DNA of 42,567 bases from VRUE01 sp047519745 (lineage in GTDB: Bacteria; Actinomycetota; Thermoleophilia; Solirubrobacterales; 70-9), in assembly GCA_047519745.1 (NCBI GenBank), contig JAPVSJ010000063.1, positions 1-42,567 of the forward strand. Direction: 5' to 3'. The notes under the pieces were generated by a model, which did not search any database, had not been told where the DNA came from, and was given only the letters and a program-made list of their open reading frames with translations. The position numbers were made by a program, and so were the translations under genes. Below, piece after piece: positions 29,977 through 37,494 of the stretch; within the stretch, counting starts at the first letter, position 1, and every line of letters begins with the position of its first letter.

Positions 29977-32900
29977 ATGAGCGAGTCTGCGATCCGCTCT
30001 GAGGACCCTCTTCGCTCCGGCGATCTGCGCGCCGACCCCGGCACGATCGACGGTCTGCTCCGCCCATCGGCTTACGCCATCCCTGTGGTCGGCGCCGGTG
30101 TCCCAGTCAGCGCGGAGCTTCCTGGTGGCCCTGAGATCGCCCGCCACCTGGTCGAGTGTTTCGACCTGGGCGCCGAGTATCCCGACGACCCCGTTCCGCT
30201 TCTGAGAGTTGTCGACGACACCCTTTATCGACGCGGCGTCGACCTCGAGGTCTCAAATGCGGTCCGCACCTACGTCCGCTCTTGGCCCAAGAGAACCTCG
30301 CCTCTGGTCGAGAACCTGAGCAGGGTCCAGTCTCGTTTCATCCTCACCTTCAACTATGACGCGTGCATCGAGGACGCCGCCGGGGACCAGGCAGAAGAAG
30401 TCGAGTCGCTCGGTAACACCGCGGTCGACCTTGAGCGGGCTCTTGCGATTCTCGGAGAGCAGAGACCGCCGGAGAAGCTGACCGTGGTCCACCTGCACGG
30501 CCGCGCGGCGGGGGAGGAAGAGCTGATCCTCACCAAGGGCTCCTATCGCCGTGCCGAGAACGCCGTCAAGGAGAACCTTGTGCGTGAGCTGCTACTCGGC
30601 AACCGACTCTTCTTCTTCGGCACCCGTCTCGACGAGGTGCAGCTACTTGCCTTGATCGAGAGGATCACCGACCCCAAGCGGCGCGGACCGCACCTCTTCT
30701 TTTGTCTCGATGACGAGGTAGCCGATCTGACCGAGGGACGCGCCGCCTTACGGCCGGCGGGAAGCAACATCTACGTCAACCCTGTCGAAACCTTCGACGA
30801 GCTGGCCCACTGCGCAGCCCGACTGGCCGACGCCGACCCGGCGACGGCGACTGCGAAGGTCGAAGTCTCGCCGGTCGAATTCGACGCCGAGAGCTACGTG
30901 CCCAACCGCCTGCGCGACCGACGTGGCCCCGACCCTGAAGACCCAGAGATCATCTTCGCCGCGATTCGCGACGGCCGCGAAGAAGTGGTCGAGGGGCTTC
31001 CTGAAGAGGAGCTCCTCGGCTCTCCCCGCACCGTCGTCCTCGGCGAACCGGGTACCGGCAAGACCGAGATGTTGCGCCTTCTGGCAAGCAGCGTGCAGGC
31101 GCCACGCACGGCGGTCTTGATCAGGCTCGCCGACGTTTCGCTCAACCGCCGCCAGGGGCCGAGGGAGACTCTTCGCGCCTGGGCGTGCGAAGGGAGCTCC
31201 TTCCAGCGGAGGGTCGAGTTCGAGGCAGCGGCTCTCGACCAAGTGCCTTTCCACTTCTTCCTCGACGGGCTCGACGAGGTCCCCTCCGACCTCCAGCAGG
31301 ACTTCGCCTCCGAGATCAGCGATTGCGCGGGTGCGCTCCCCCAGCACTACTTCACCCTGGCGAGCAGGCCACTGCCTTCCCTCGACCTGCTGCGGGTCGA
31401 GGGCCCCGTCGCTAGCGATTGGGAGCAGCTCCTGCTCCAGCCAGACGAGAAGTGGCGCAAGAGCTATCTCGCGGTGGCCCAAGTCACTCTGGAACAGCTT
31501 TACGAGCAGATGCCCGCGCTCGAAGACCTCTCGGAGGTGACGACCACTCCTTTCTATCTCGCTCGCATCGTCGCGCTCTCCTCCGAAGGCCGGCTTCAGG
31601 GACTCCCCGACTTCAGCGCCCTCCTGCGCACGTTGCTCGATGCCGCCATAGCCCACGAGGGCGAGGCTCTCGGAATCGACGACGAGGGCGCCCGCACTTG
31701 GCTGCGGGAGGTCGCCCTCGCTGGCTCGCTTGCCGGGCGGCGGACCTTCTCGGTCGGCGAGCTGGAGCGTTTCGCGCTCCCCTCCGGGGCGCAGGCCGAC
31801 CGACTCGCCCATGGCCTCGAGCAGCGACTGCTGCTCGCCGAGAACGGCGGCAGCTTCCGTTTCCACCACCGCCTGCTCGGCGAGCAGCTCGCCGCCGAGG
31901 CCTTGGTCGAGCGCGGTCCGTTGCCCGAACTGCTCGACGCCCTGGTGCCGCTGATCGACGCAGAGCTCTCCGGTGTTCGGCCCGACGCCGCCGTTCCGGT
32001 GGCCCTCGCCGCCCTTCAGAGCCCCGAGTGGCGCTCGGCCCTCGCCGAGCGCGACCCCCTGGCTGCGGCGCGGGCAACTCCCGAGGGCGCCCCTACGGCC
32101 GAGGTCGAAGCGGCAGCTCGGACGCTTTGGAAGAACGCGGTCGCGACCCAGGTCTGGATGTGGGAGCGGGGAATGCAGATCGTCGATGACGCCGACTCCG
32201 CTGGTCGGCTCCTGAAGGCGGTGCCGGGCTGCTCACTGGAGGCCGATGTGCTTGCAGCGGCGTGTGGAAGGGGCACGGACCAAGATCGCGGCAACGCGAT
32301 CACCATCTTGGCCCGAGCAGAGCACCCCCAGCTCAAAGCGATTTTGCTGGAAGTGCTGGCGGAGAAAGACCAGAACGGCGTCGTCTTGCGCCAGGCGGTA
32401 ATCGCCGCCGAAAAGCGCCAGTACATCGACCTGATCGCCCCGATCGTCGAGATGCTGAGACGCGAGCCCGATCACCTCGTCCATCAGGTCGGCGTCCACG
32501 TCCTCAGCCGGATGGTTCCGCGCGAGAGCCTGCTCGCAGTCTTCACCCAGCTCCTCGCCACGCCGGAGGCTGACTACGCGATCGCCGTTGTTCTTTCCCA
32601 GCTCACCCCGGGTGAGTCACTTCTCCTTCTTGCTGCCTATCTCGACGGGGCTGAGGGCGATGACGATGACGAGGAACGCCGCGACCTCACCGGTCGCCGC
32701 CCGGTCGAACGCCTCTTTGAGCGGCTCAACCTCGCAGAGCTCGATCGCCCCGAGTTAGTCGCGGCGATCGACGTCTCTCTTGCGCTCCGGCTTCATACCC
32801 ATCGGCTCGGGGAGATCGCCGAGCGCGAGCCCGAGCTCGCCCTCGATCACTTGGTCGACTTGGCTAACAGCCGGGGGCTGGAATGGTGGCAATTGATTGC

Positions 32901-34128
32901 CCTCGCCGAGCATTTCGAGCCCGGCCAGCTCCGTCAGGCCGGGGCGCCGGAGGAAGTCGCCGAGCGCGCCGGCCAGCGCCGGGCTGCGATCGCCGAACAG
33001 GCAAAGCGGGTCGAGGAGGTGGGCGAGTCGGGGTTCGGCGATCCGCTTGACCGCACGCCGAACCCCGGCCGCGAGCACCCCGGACTCACGGATCTGCTGG
33101 CGCGTGAGGACGGCGATCCCGAACTCCAGCACCGGAGCGAAGAACTCTCCGCCGAAGTCGAGCAACTGACCGATTCCGAGCGGACCGAGCTGCTCAGGCG
33201 GATGGAGGCCTGGTGGCCGGAGGTCCCCTTCATCGAAACGATCACCCGCAAGAGCGCGAACGAATGGTCTCAGAGCTGGCCCGCGGCCGCCTGGATCCGC
33301 TACGCGCCGAAGGCGCGGCCGACGCTCGACGCGAAACGGTGGGGAGAGCTCGCCGCCTGCGGGGTGCTCTGGGATGCCCAGACCCAGTGGCTGCTCTCCC
33401 TCTACAGCGTCGCCGGCGCCTACGCCGGACTCAAGACTCTCGAGGGGGCGGGGGAGCCTGAGCGCTGGCGGCAGTTCCTTTCCTGTTGTGAGGACCCGCT
33501 TCCCAATCCGGTCTTACTCGCTTGCGCCGAACAGCTCAATGCCGAGCTGCCCGAGGAAGGCACCCAGCACTACGACTTGCGGTGGCTGGCGCGGAGGATT
33601 CTCGAGAACGGCCGCCGCGACCTCGCCGAGCGGATCGCAGCCCGCTCAGAGGGCTTCACCACCATGCTCGAGCCCCTGCTCGCAAGCAGCGGACACGTCC
33701 CGACCCAGTGCAGGTTGGTCAAAGAGCTGAAGGAGAGATTGCGGACGAGCCCGGTGCCGGGCGAAGACGACCTGCAATGGCTCGGCGGGGTTGAATCCGA
33801 GCAGCTCCTCGCAGGGCTCTTCAAGATCCTCGGCGAGAACTGGAAGCTCGACGATCGGCCGGCCGCTCGGGTGCAGAGCGGCTTCGGCCTGCACGACCTC
33901 TTCAACCCGCTGCAGGAGGCGATCGCGCGGATCGGGGGTCGCGAGGCGGTCGCCCGCTATGACGCCCTGATCGCACAGGGCGGCGATTTTCATTGGTTGC
34001 GCGCCTCGCGCGATCGGATCGCCGCCGCCGAGTTGCTCTCAGACGCCCAGCGCTTCGGCCCGGGCGCTGCGCGCGCCCTCGGTCTCTCCGTCCTCGACCC
34101 CGAAGGCGCCGGGGGCGGAGGCCGGTGA
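29977..34128 (+). CDS. SIR2-like NADase domain fused to NACHT/STAND NTPase (candidate antiphage protein)
   Basis: 1383 residues from ATG 29977, with AGGA upstream. Residues about 30-280 are SIR2-like: AIPVVGAGVPVSAELPGG (dinucleotide-binding glycines, ~34-51), FILTFNYDACIE (N126, the NAD-side residue), VVHLHGRAAGEEELILTKGS (H174), then NRLFFFGTRLDEVQLLALIE. Residues about 350-480 are a NACHT-type NTPase: Walker A VVLGEPGTGKTEML (~353-366), Walker B FHFFLDGLDEVP (~425-436) and the ASRPLPSLDLL segment. The remaining ~900 residues are helical with no clear repeat unit and probably sense the trigger. Known SIR2-STAND proteins (for example Avs5-type) deplete NAD on phage detection. It is alone in its orientation, on an island bounded by tRNA repeats. 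Confidence 0.85.
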   Translation: MSESAIRSEDPLRSGDLRADPGTIDGLLRPSAYAIPVVGAGVPVSAELPGGPEIARHLVECFDLGAEYPDDPVPLLRVVDDTLYRRGVDLEVSNAVRTYVRSWPKRTSPLVENLSRVQSRFILTFNYDACIEDAAGDQAEEVESLGNTAVDLERALAILGEQRPPEKLTVVHLHGRAAGEEELILTKGSYRRAENAVKENLVRELLLGNRLFFFGTRLDEVQLLALIERITDPKRRGPHLFFCLDDEVADLTEGRAALRPAGSNIYVNPVETFDELAHCAARLADADPATATAKVEVSPVEFDAESYVPNRLRDRRGPDPEDPEIIFAAIRDGREEVVEGLPEEELLGSPRTVVLGEPGTGKTEMLRLLASSVQAPRTAVLIRLADVSLNRRQGPRETLRAWACEGSSFQRRVEFEAAALDQVPFHFFLDGLDEVPSDLQQDFASEISDCAGALPQHYFTLASRPLPSLDLLRVEGPVASDWEQLLLQPDEKWRKSYLAVAQVTLEQLYEQMPALEDLSEVTTTPFYLARIVALSSEGRLQGLPDFSALLRTLLDAAIAHEGEALGIDDEGARTWLREVALAGSLAGRRTFSVGELERFALPSGAQADRLAHGLEQRLLLAENGGSFRFHHRLLGEQLAAEALVERGPLPELLDALVPLIDAELSGVRPDAAVPVALAALQSPEWRSALAERDPLAAARATPEGAPTAEVEAAARTLWKNAVATQVWMWERGMQIVDDADSAGRLLKAVPGCSLEADVLAAACGRGTDQDRGNAITILARAEHPQLKAILLEVLAEKDQNGVVLRQAVIAAEKRQYIDLIAPIVEMLRREPDHLVHQVGVHVLSRMVPRESLLAVFTQLLATPEADYAIAVVLSQLTPGESLLLLAAYLDGAEGDDDDEERRDLTGRRPVERLFERLNLAELDRPELVAAIDVSLALRLHTHRLGEIAEREPELALDHLVDLANSRGLEWWQLIALAEHFEPGQLRQAGAPEEVAERAGQRRAAIAEQAKRVEEVGESGFGDPLDRTPNPGREHPGLTDLLAREDGDPELQHRSEELSAEVEQLTDSERTELLRRMEAWWPEVPFIETITRKSANEWSQSWPAAAWIRYAPKARPTLDAKRWGELAACGVLWDAQTQWLLSLYSVAGAYAGLKTLEGAGEPERWRQFLSCCEDPLPNPVLLACAEQLNAELPEEGTQHYDLRWLARRILENGRRDLAERIAARSEGFTTMLEPLLASSGHVPTQCRLVKELKERLRTSPVPGEDDLQWLGGVESEQLLAGLFKILGENWKLDDRPAARVQSGFGLHDLFNPLQEAIARIGGREAVARYDALIAQGGDFHWLRASRDRIAAAELLSDAQRFGPGAARALGLSVLDPEGAGGGGR

Positions 34129-34201
34129 GCCCACTCGCGGACAACTCCCGGAGCGAAGAGGAAGACGTTACCGGGGATACGCAGGTGGCGAGAGTCTGAG
34201 G

Positions 34202-34235
34202 CCTCAGCAGGCAAGGTCCACTTGCTGCGCTGAGG
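34202..34235 (+). terminator. Hairpin after the SIR2-NACHT gene
   Basis: CCTCAGC (34202-34208) pairs with GCTGAGG (34229-34235), and inside it GCAAG can pair with CTTGC. It lies 74 bases after the stop. There is no T-run. It is a plausible end of the SIR2-NACHT transcript. Confidence 0.45.
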
Positions 34236-34255
34236 TGAGGGTGGCGCCTGTGCCG

Positions 34256-34339
34256 GGTGTCAACAGACGTCACGGGGCTCGGGGTCAGGCAGCTGAGATC
34301 GGCGCAGTCTTACGTCCGATCTCACGCGAAAGCGACACC
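34256..34339. repeat. Nested inverted repeats in the island gap
   Basis: The outer arms are GGTGTC (34256-34261) and GACACC (34334-34339). The inner arms are GAGATCGG (34295-34302) and CCGATCTC (34316-34323) with a 13-base loop. They sit in a 350-base gap between two convergent genes (34128 and 34480). They may form a second terminator serving the opposite strand, or a structured RNA. The rest of the gap shows nothing recognisable. Confidence 0.4.
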
Positions 34340-34479
34340 TGACTTCTCACTCGCATGTCCTCGTTCGAGCGGCCGGGCCCATTTGAATCGGCGCCTAGCC
34401 GGGGCGGCGTTCCTTCCTCAAGGCACTTCGTCGGTCGCCCGGGGCTGACCGAACCGAGCGGCCGGCCTCGTAGACGGTT

Positions 34480-34776
34480 CTATCTGGATGGCTGCAGCAT
34501 GCGTCTTTGTTCTACGAGCAGGAGACGTCGCTGCTCCGCGAGAAAGCTCGCGAGCCGACGCGCGCGAGAGGCCAGCGCTCCCGCCGCGTGCCAATCGCGA
34601 TGGATGAGGTCGAACCGATCGACCGGTAGGCAGCGGTCTCCGAACAAATGGTTCACCGCGTTGTGGATGGCGTTGTATTCCTCCACCGCGCGATCGAGTT
34701 CGGACGGCGGGAAGACGCGCCTCTCCCAGAAAATGTCGGCTGCCTCGCTGGCGTGTTCGAGTGTTATCGCATCCAT
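34480..34776 (-). CDS. Hypothetical protein of the island
   Basis: 98 residues from ATG 34776: ITLEHASEAADIFWERRVFP then PSELDRAVEEYNAIHNAVNH, and a basic helical C-terminus (RARRLASFLAEQRRLLLVEQ). It is entirely helical by eye with no membrane segment. Convergent with the SIR2-NACHT gene and divergent from the nuclease-like gene, it has its own promoter space. The opposite strand is also open here but encodes an implausibly Arg/Ser-rich product, which favours this frame. Not recognised; a regulator or antitoxin-like partner is possible. Confidence 0.5.
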   Translation of the reverse strand: MDAITLEHASEAADIFWERRVFPPSELDRAVEEYNAIHNAVNHLFGDRCLPVDRFDLIHRDWHAAGALASRARRLASFLAEQRRLLLVEQRRMLQPSR

Positions 34777-34876
34777 GCTCTTAAGCTACGCAGCGGTGAG
34801 GATGCTCAAATGCCCGCGCCTTGCCCGTGGTGACGACGAGCGGCGCGGGGTGCTGCGGCAAGTAGGAGGACCGCAG

Positions 34877-35977
34877 TTGCACAACGTTGTCGATGAGTGG
34901 GCAGGGCGGCTGAGCGGCCTCTCGATCGAAACGATCGCCGGTGCACGAGCGCGGCTCGAGGCGCTCGGGATCGAGCACCTCTCTGCCGAGCTCTCTCGTC
35001 GTCCCGACGTTGACGCCGTGGTGGGAGCCTGCATCCTCGTAAGCTCGCTCGACGCGCTGATCGAGCGCGGGGTGCCAAAGACCAAGCTGGTGGCCAAGCT
35101 GAAAAACGACCCCGACGTCTGGCCGAGCGTCGCGGAGATTGTCGCCGGTAGACTGCTCTTGCCCTTCTTTGAGCCTGACGCGGAAGTCGAGATGGACCGC
35201 GGGAGTCGGACGGGTGGACCAAACGCCGACTTCTGGCTAGCTGCCACGGGCTCCACCGAGGGAGTGAGGGTCGAGTTCAAGGCGGTTGGCCTTTCGACCG
35301 CCGAAACATCCTTCTTCCGCGCCGCCGCCGAGGTGCTTCCCCACCTGGTCCTGGGATCGGGAGTCGTTACCTATCACCTTCCGTTCAGCGCATCGCCACG
35401 GTTCCCCACGCCCGATAAGAGAGAACGCGAGCAGCAGCAGGTCGACAATCGCCGCATCCAGTCGCGTCTACCGGAGCACGTACGAGACCTCCGTGGCGCG
35501 GTCGCGGCCGGGTACCTCACCGAGGACTCCTTCGTCGCGCGAGCGCGCGTCCGGGTCGAGGCGGCGCTACGCCAGCTTGAGGGCGAGGAGGAGGAGGCAT
35601 GGGTTGCGCTCTGGTGGTCTAACGGCGCGTCGCTACTCAGTCTCCGGGACGCACTGGCGCAGATCCGGCTGCCAAATCACGTGCTCGGGCTGATGGTCGT
35701 GGGGGCCGCGGTTATCGTCCCGGATCCGCGCATCCATTACTTCCACGCCTGCCTGCCGAGGCCCGACCTCGATGACGAGGATCGGCTGCCAGTCTTCTCG
35801 CTTGAGGCCGACCCGACGGCGGCGCCGATCCTCTCGATCTTCGAGCGCTCCGTCGGCGCGCGGCCGACGCTGCTCGTCTCTCCCGACGACGGAGAAGTTC
35901 CGATCCTGTTCCGCGACGGCTCGCGACGGATCTTCCCCTTCAACTTCATGGTTGGGCCTGATTCACCGCCCGGATGA
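34877..35977 (+). CDS. Uncharacterised protein with probable PD-(D/E)XK nuclease-like core
   Basis: 366 residues if started at TTG 34877, chosen because a perfect AGGAGG lies seven bases upstream; ATG 34802 would add 25 unusual residues. The N-terminal ~110 residues are helical (LSIETIAGARARLEALGIEH). The middle holds GGPNADFWLAATGSTEGVRV directly followed by EFKAVGLSTAE. An Asp, a strand and then E-x-K after ~13 residues fits the PD-(D/E)XK fold of restriction-type nucleases. The C-terminal part is alpha/beta (VALWWSNGASLLSL, HVLGLMVVGAAVIVPDP). No known family is recognised, so nuclease activity is inference from one motif. It may act with the SIR2-NACHT gene or be separate defence cargo. 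Confidence 0.6.
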   Translation: MHNVVDEWAGRLSGLSIETIAGARARLEALGIEHLSAELSRRPDVDAVVGACILVSSLDALIERGVPKTKLVAKLKNDPDVWPSVAEIVAGRLLLPFFEPDAEVEMDRGSRTGGPNADFWLAATGSTEGVRVEFKAVGLSTAETSFFRAAAEVLPHLVLGSGVVTYHLPFSASPRFPTPDKREREQQQVDNRRIQSRLPEHVRDLRGAVAAGYLTEDSFVARARVRVEAALRQLEGEEEEAWVALWWSNGASLLSLRDALAQIRLPNHVLGLMVVGAAVIVPDPRIHYFHACLPRPDLDDEDRLPVFSLEADPTAAPILSIFERSVGARPTLLVSPDDGEVPILFRDGSRRIFPFNFMVGPDSPPG

Positions 35978-36058
35978 CGAGCGTTGGGCGATTCGTCAGC
36001 TAGCCGGTAGAGCCTGGCCTGCCCGCGTCCGCGAGACCAGCCTGAGATCAGCGGTGAT

Positions 36059-36496
36059 TCAGCTGGAGTCTTCTTGGAGAAGCTCGACGATCCGCTGGAG
36101 GTCGTCATCCGACATCAGCGTGGTGATGAGTAGGTCTTCGGGATGGCTCCCGGGATCCCGGTGGAACCCGGGAGGGCCCACCTTGCGGTCGCTGCGTTCG
36201 AACTCCACCTTGGTAATCGCGTCAGGCCGGAGGTAGAGCTGAACGTGGCTGCCCTCGGGCTCGCCGAAGGCCTCCCGCAGTTCCCGCATCAGGCGCTTCA
36301 CCCGCTTCCAGGCATCGGCGCCGGCGGCGCCGATGAGCCCGACTAAAAAGGCCTTGGGAGCAATGTCGAGCATCACGGCCTCGATCCCCCCTCCCTGGGC
36401 GCCCAACTCGGCCGCGCACTCGCTCTCGAACCCGGCGTCGCGGAGCACGGTGGCCACCGCTTTGACCTGTGCCTCCGATGCGCTGGCGCTGACCAT
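36059..36496 (-). CDS. Small hypothetical protein of the island
   Basis: 145 residues from ATG 36496, chosen over ATG 36511 because a GGAGG stands eight bases before it, overlapping that upstream ATG. It opens with SEAQVKAVATVLRDAGFESE, has a mildly hydrophobic stretch (APKAFLVGLIGAAGADAW) running into basic helix KRVKRLMRELREAF, then strands and an acidic C-terminus (SDDDLQRIVELLQEDSS). I recall similar small actinobacterial proteins near conflict genes but cannot name a family. It is convergent with the nuclease-like gene. Confidence 0.55.
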   Translation of the reverse strand: MVSASASEAQVKAVATVLRDAGFESECAAELGAQGGGIEAVMLDIAPKAFLVGLIGAAGADAWKRVKRLMRELREAFGEPEGSHVQLYLRPDAITKVEFERSDRKVGPPGFHRDPGSHPEDLLITTLMSDDDLQRIVELLQEDSS

Positions 36497-36602
36497 CGTT
36501 CTCACCTCCATTACGAATCAATGGTAATTCCGGAGTCGGTGAGTCCGGTCACCGCTTCTTAGTGCAGTCTCTTCAAGACATGGCGCCGAAAGCGGGGAGT
36601 GG

Positions 36603-37204
36603 ATGACCGACAGGGCCGATCAAGCACGCCGGGCGAACGACGATGTCTCCGATCTCACCGTGACCGTGGTCGGCACGGCTGCAGGCCAAGGGATTTTCCA
36701 GTACGAAGACGGTGGACCGACTGGCACGCTCCATGGGCGGAACTGCCGAAGGCGGAGATCGGGGCGAGGCCGACCGACTCACTCGGGTCGGTCCTTGAGC
36801 GGGCCGCCGCGAAGCTCGGCGTCTCGCTCACGCCCGGGGAGGAGCGCGCACGCCGTGGTAACCGGGCCGGAGACGACGGCGCAACGACCCCGGCTGGTGC
36901 GGTGCTCGAGATGCTGACCTATGCCGGTTTCCGCCGCGCAGACGACGATCTGCCGGGCCACGGACGCGAAGGCGTCGTTCGCCGCGACTCCCGAGCCCGA
37001 AAGCACACCGTGCTCTTGGTCCGTGACTCCGAGGAGCGGGCCGTCTGGCGGAGGCCGCCGTTCAGGGCGACGATGGGAGAGCTGGTCGACGGCGGCTTAG
37101 CTGTCGGTCGTCTCGACCCTGGCCGTCACGGTGGTTCGGGGGCGCTTCGCCTTGTCCGAGTCCGCACCGACATTCCAGCACGCCTCGTCGGACGGACTTT
37201 GTAG
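36603..37204 (+). pseudogene. Frameshifted hypothetical gene of the island
   Basis: The frame from ATG 36603 reads MTDRADQARRANDDVSDLTV then TVVGTAAGQGIFQYEDGG, a convincing protein start, but turns into Arg/Ser-rich nonsense after about 36725. From there the frame one base back is the protein-like one: WAELPKAEIGARPTDSLGSV, LERAAAKLGVSLTPGEERAR, EMLTYAGFRRADDDLPGHGR and LRLVRVRTDIPARLVGRTL, to TAG at 37204. One base gained or lost near 36710-36730, or a sequencing error, would explain it. I see no standard slippery site. The restored protein would be about 200 residues and of unknown family. Confidence 0.45.
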
Positions 37205-37335
37205 CTGTAACCAACAAGGCAACCTTCAAGCGACGTTGGTCCGCTACTGCCCGGTAAAAAGCCAGCCTTGGCATGAGAAGCGCCGAGCCACTCAATAGAC
37301 TCTGCGATGCAAGGAGTCGCTTCGTTCTGGCGATT
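37205..37335. other. Right end of the island, non-coding
   Basis: 131 bases between the frameshifted gene and the right repeat. A small hairpin GCCA-GCC-TTGGC lies near 37260. Nothing else is recognised. Confidence 0.4.
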
Positions 37336-37435
37336 CGAGCTGTAAAGCCAAATTCGAGACGGGGTTAGAGCCACTCCTGATTTTTGGCTCTGCAAAGGGA
37401 AGTCCGATGGGCGCGGCTGGGTTCGAACCAGCGAC
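37336..37435. repeat. Right direct repeat (attR-like), overlapping tRNA-Val
   Basis: Partner of 29668-29767. Bases 37408-37435 are the 3' part of the intact tRNA-Val gene, the other 72 bases its 3' flank. The flank carries AGAGCC/GGCTCT arms that could end the tRNA transcript on the minus strand. Confidence 0.85.
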
Positions 37436-37479
37436 CTCTCGCGTGTGAGGCGAGCGCTCTCCCGCTGAGCTACGCGCCC
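37408..37479 (-). tRNA. tRNA-Val (CAC)
   Basis: 72 nt on the minus strand. The acceptor stem GGGCGCG/CGCGCCC is formed by bases 37473-37479 and 37409-37415, with A (base 37408) as discriminator. Anticodon stem CTCGC/GCGAG has loop CTCACAC, giving anticodon CAC at 37445-37447. The T arm is GCTGG-TTCGAAC-CCAGC. No CCA is encoded. The gene is intact and serves as the attachment site of the island. Confidence 0.96.
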
Positions 37480-37494
37480 GGGAGGGCTCGAATC

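Larger units (their letters stand above)
29668..37435. mobile_element. Genomic island at tRNA-Val(CAC), integrase-less
   Basis: A 7.7-kb segment bounded by 100-bp direct repeats that include 28 bases of the tRNA-Val 3' end. The intact tRNA remains at the right end and a detached 3' fragment marks the left end. This is the arrangement produced by tyrosine integrases that insert in tRNA 3' ends. Cargo: SIR2-NACHT protein, a small minus-strand gene, a PD-(D/E)XK-like protein, another small minus-strand gene and a frameshifted gene. No integrase, excisionase or relaxase gene is visible, so it must be mobilised in trans or be immobile. Confidence 0.75.

Noticed and set aside
34355..34800. Extended N-terminus of the nuclease-like island protein from 34355
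   Set aside because: The stretch is Arg/Ser-rich, lies opposite a more plausible minus-strand gene, and precedes a perfect ribosome binding site and TTG start at 34877.
29768..37335. Integrase or transposase gene inside the island
   Set aside because: All frames were read; none shows tyrosine or serine recombinase motifs.
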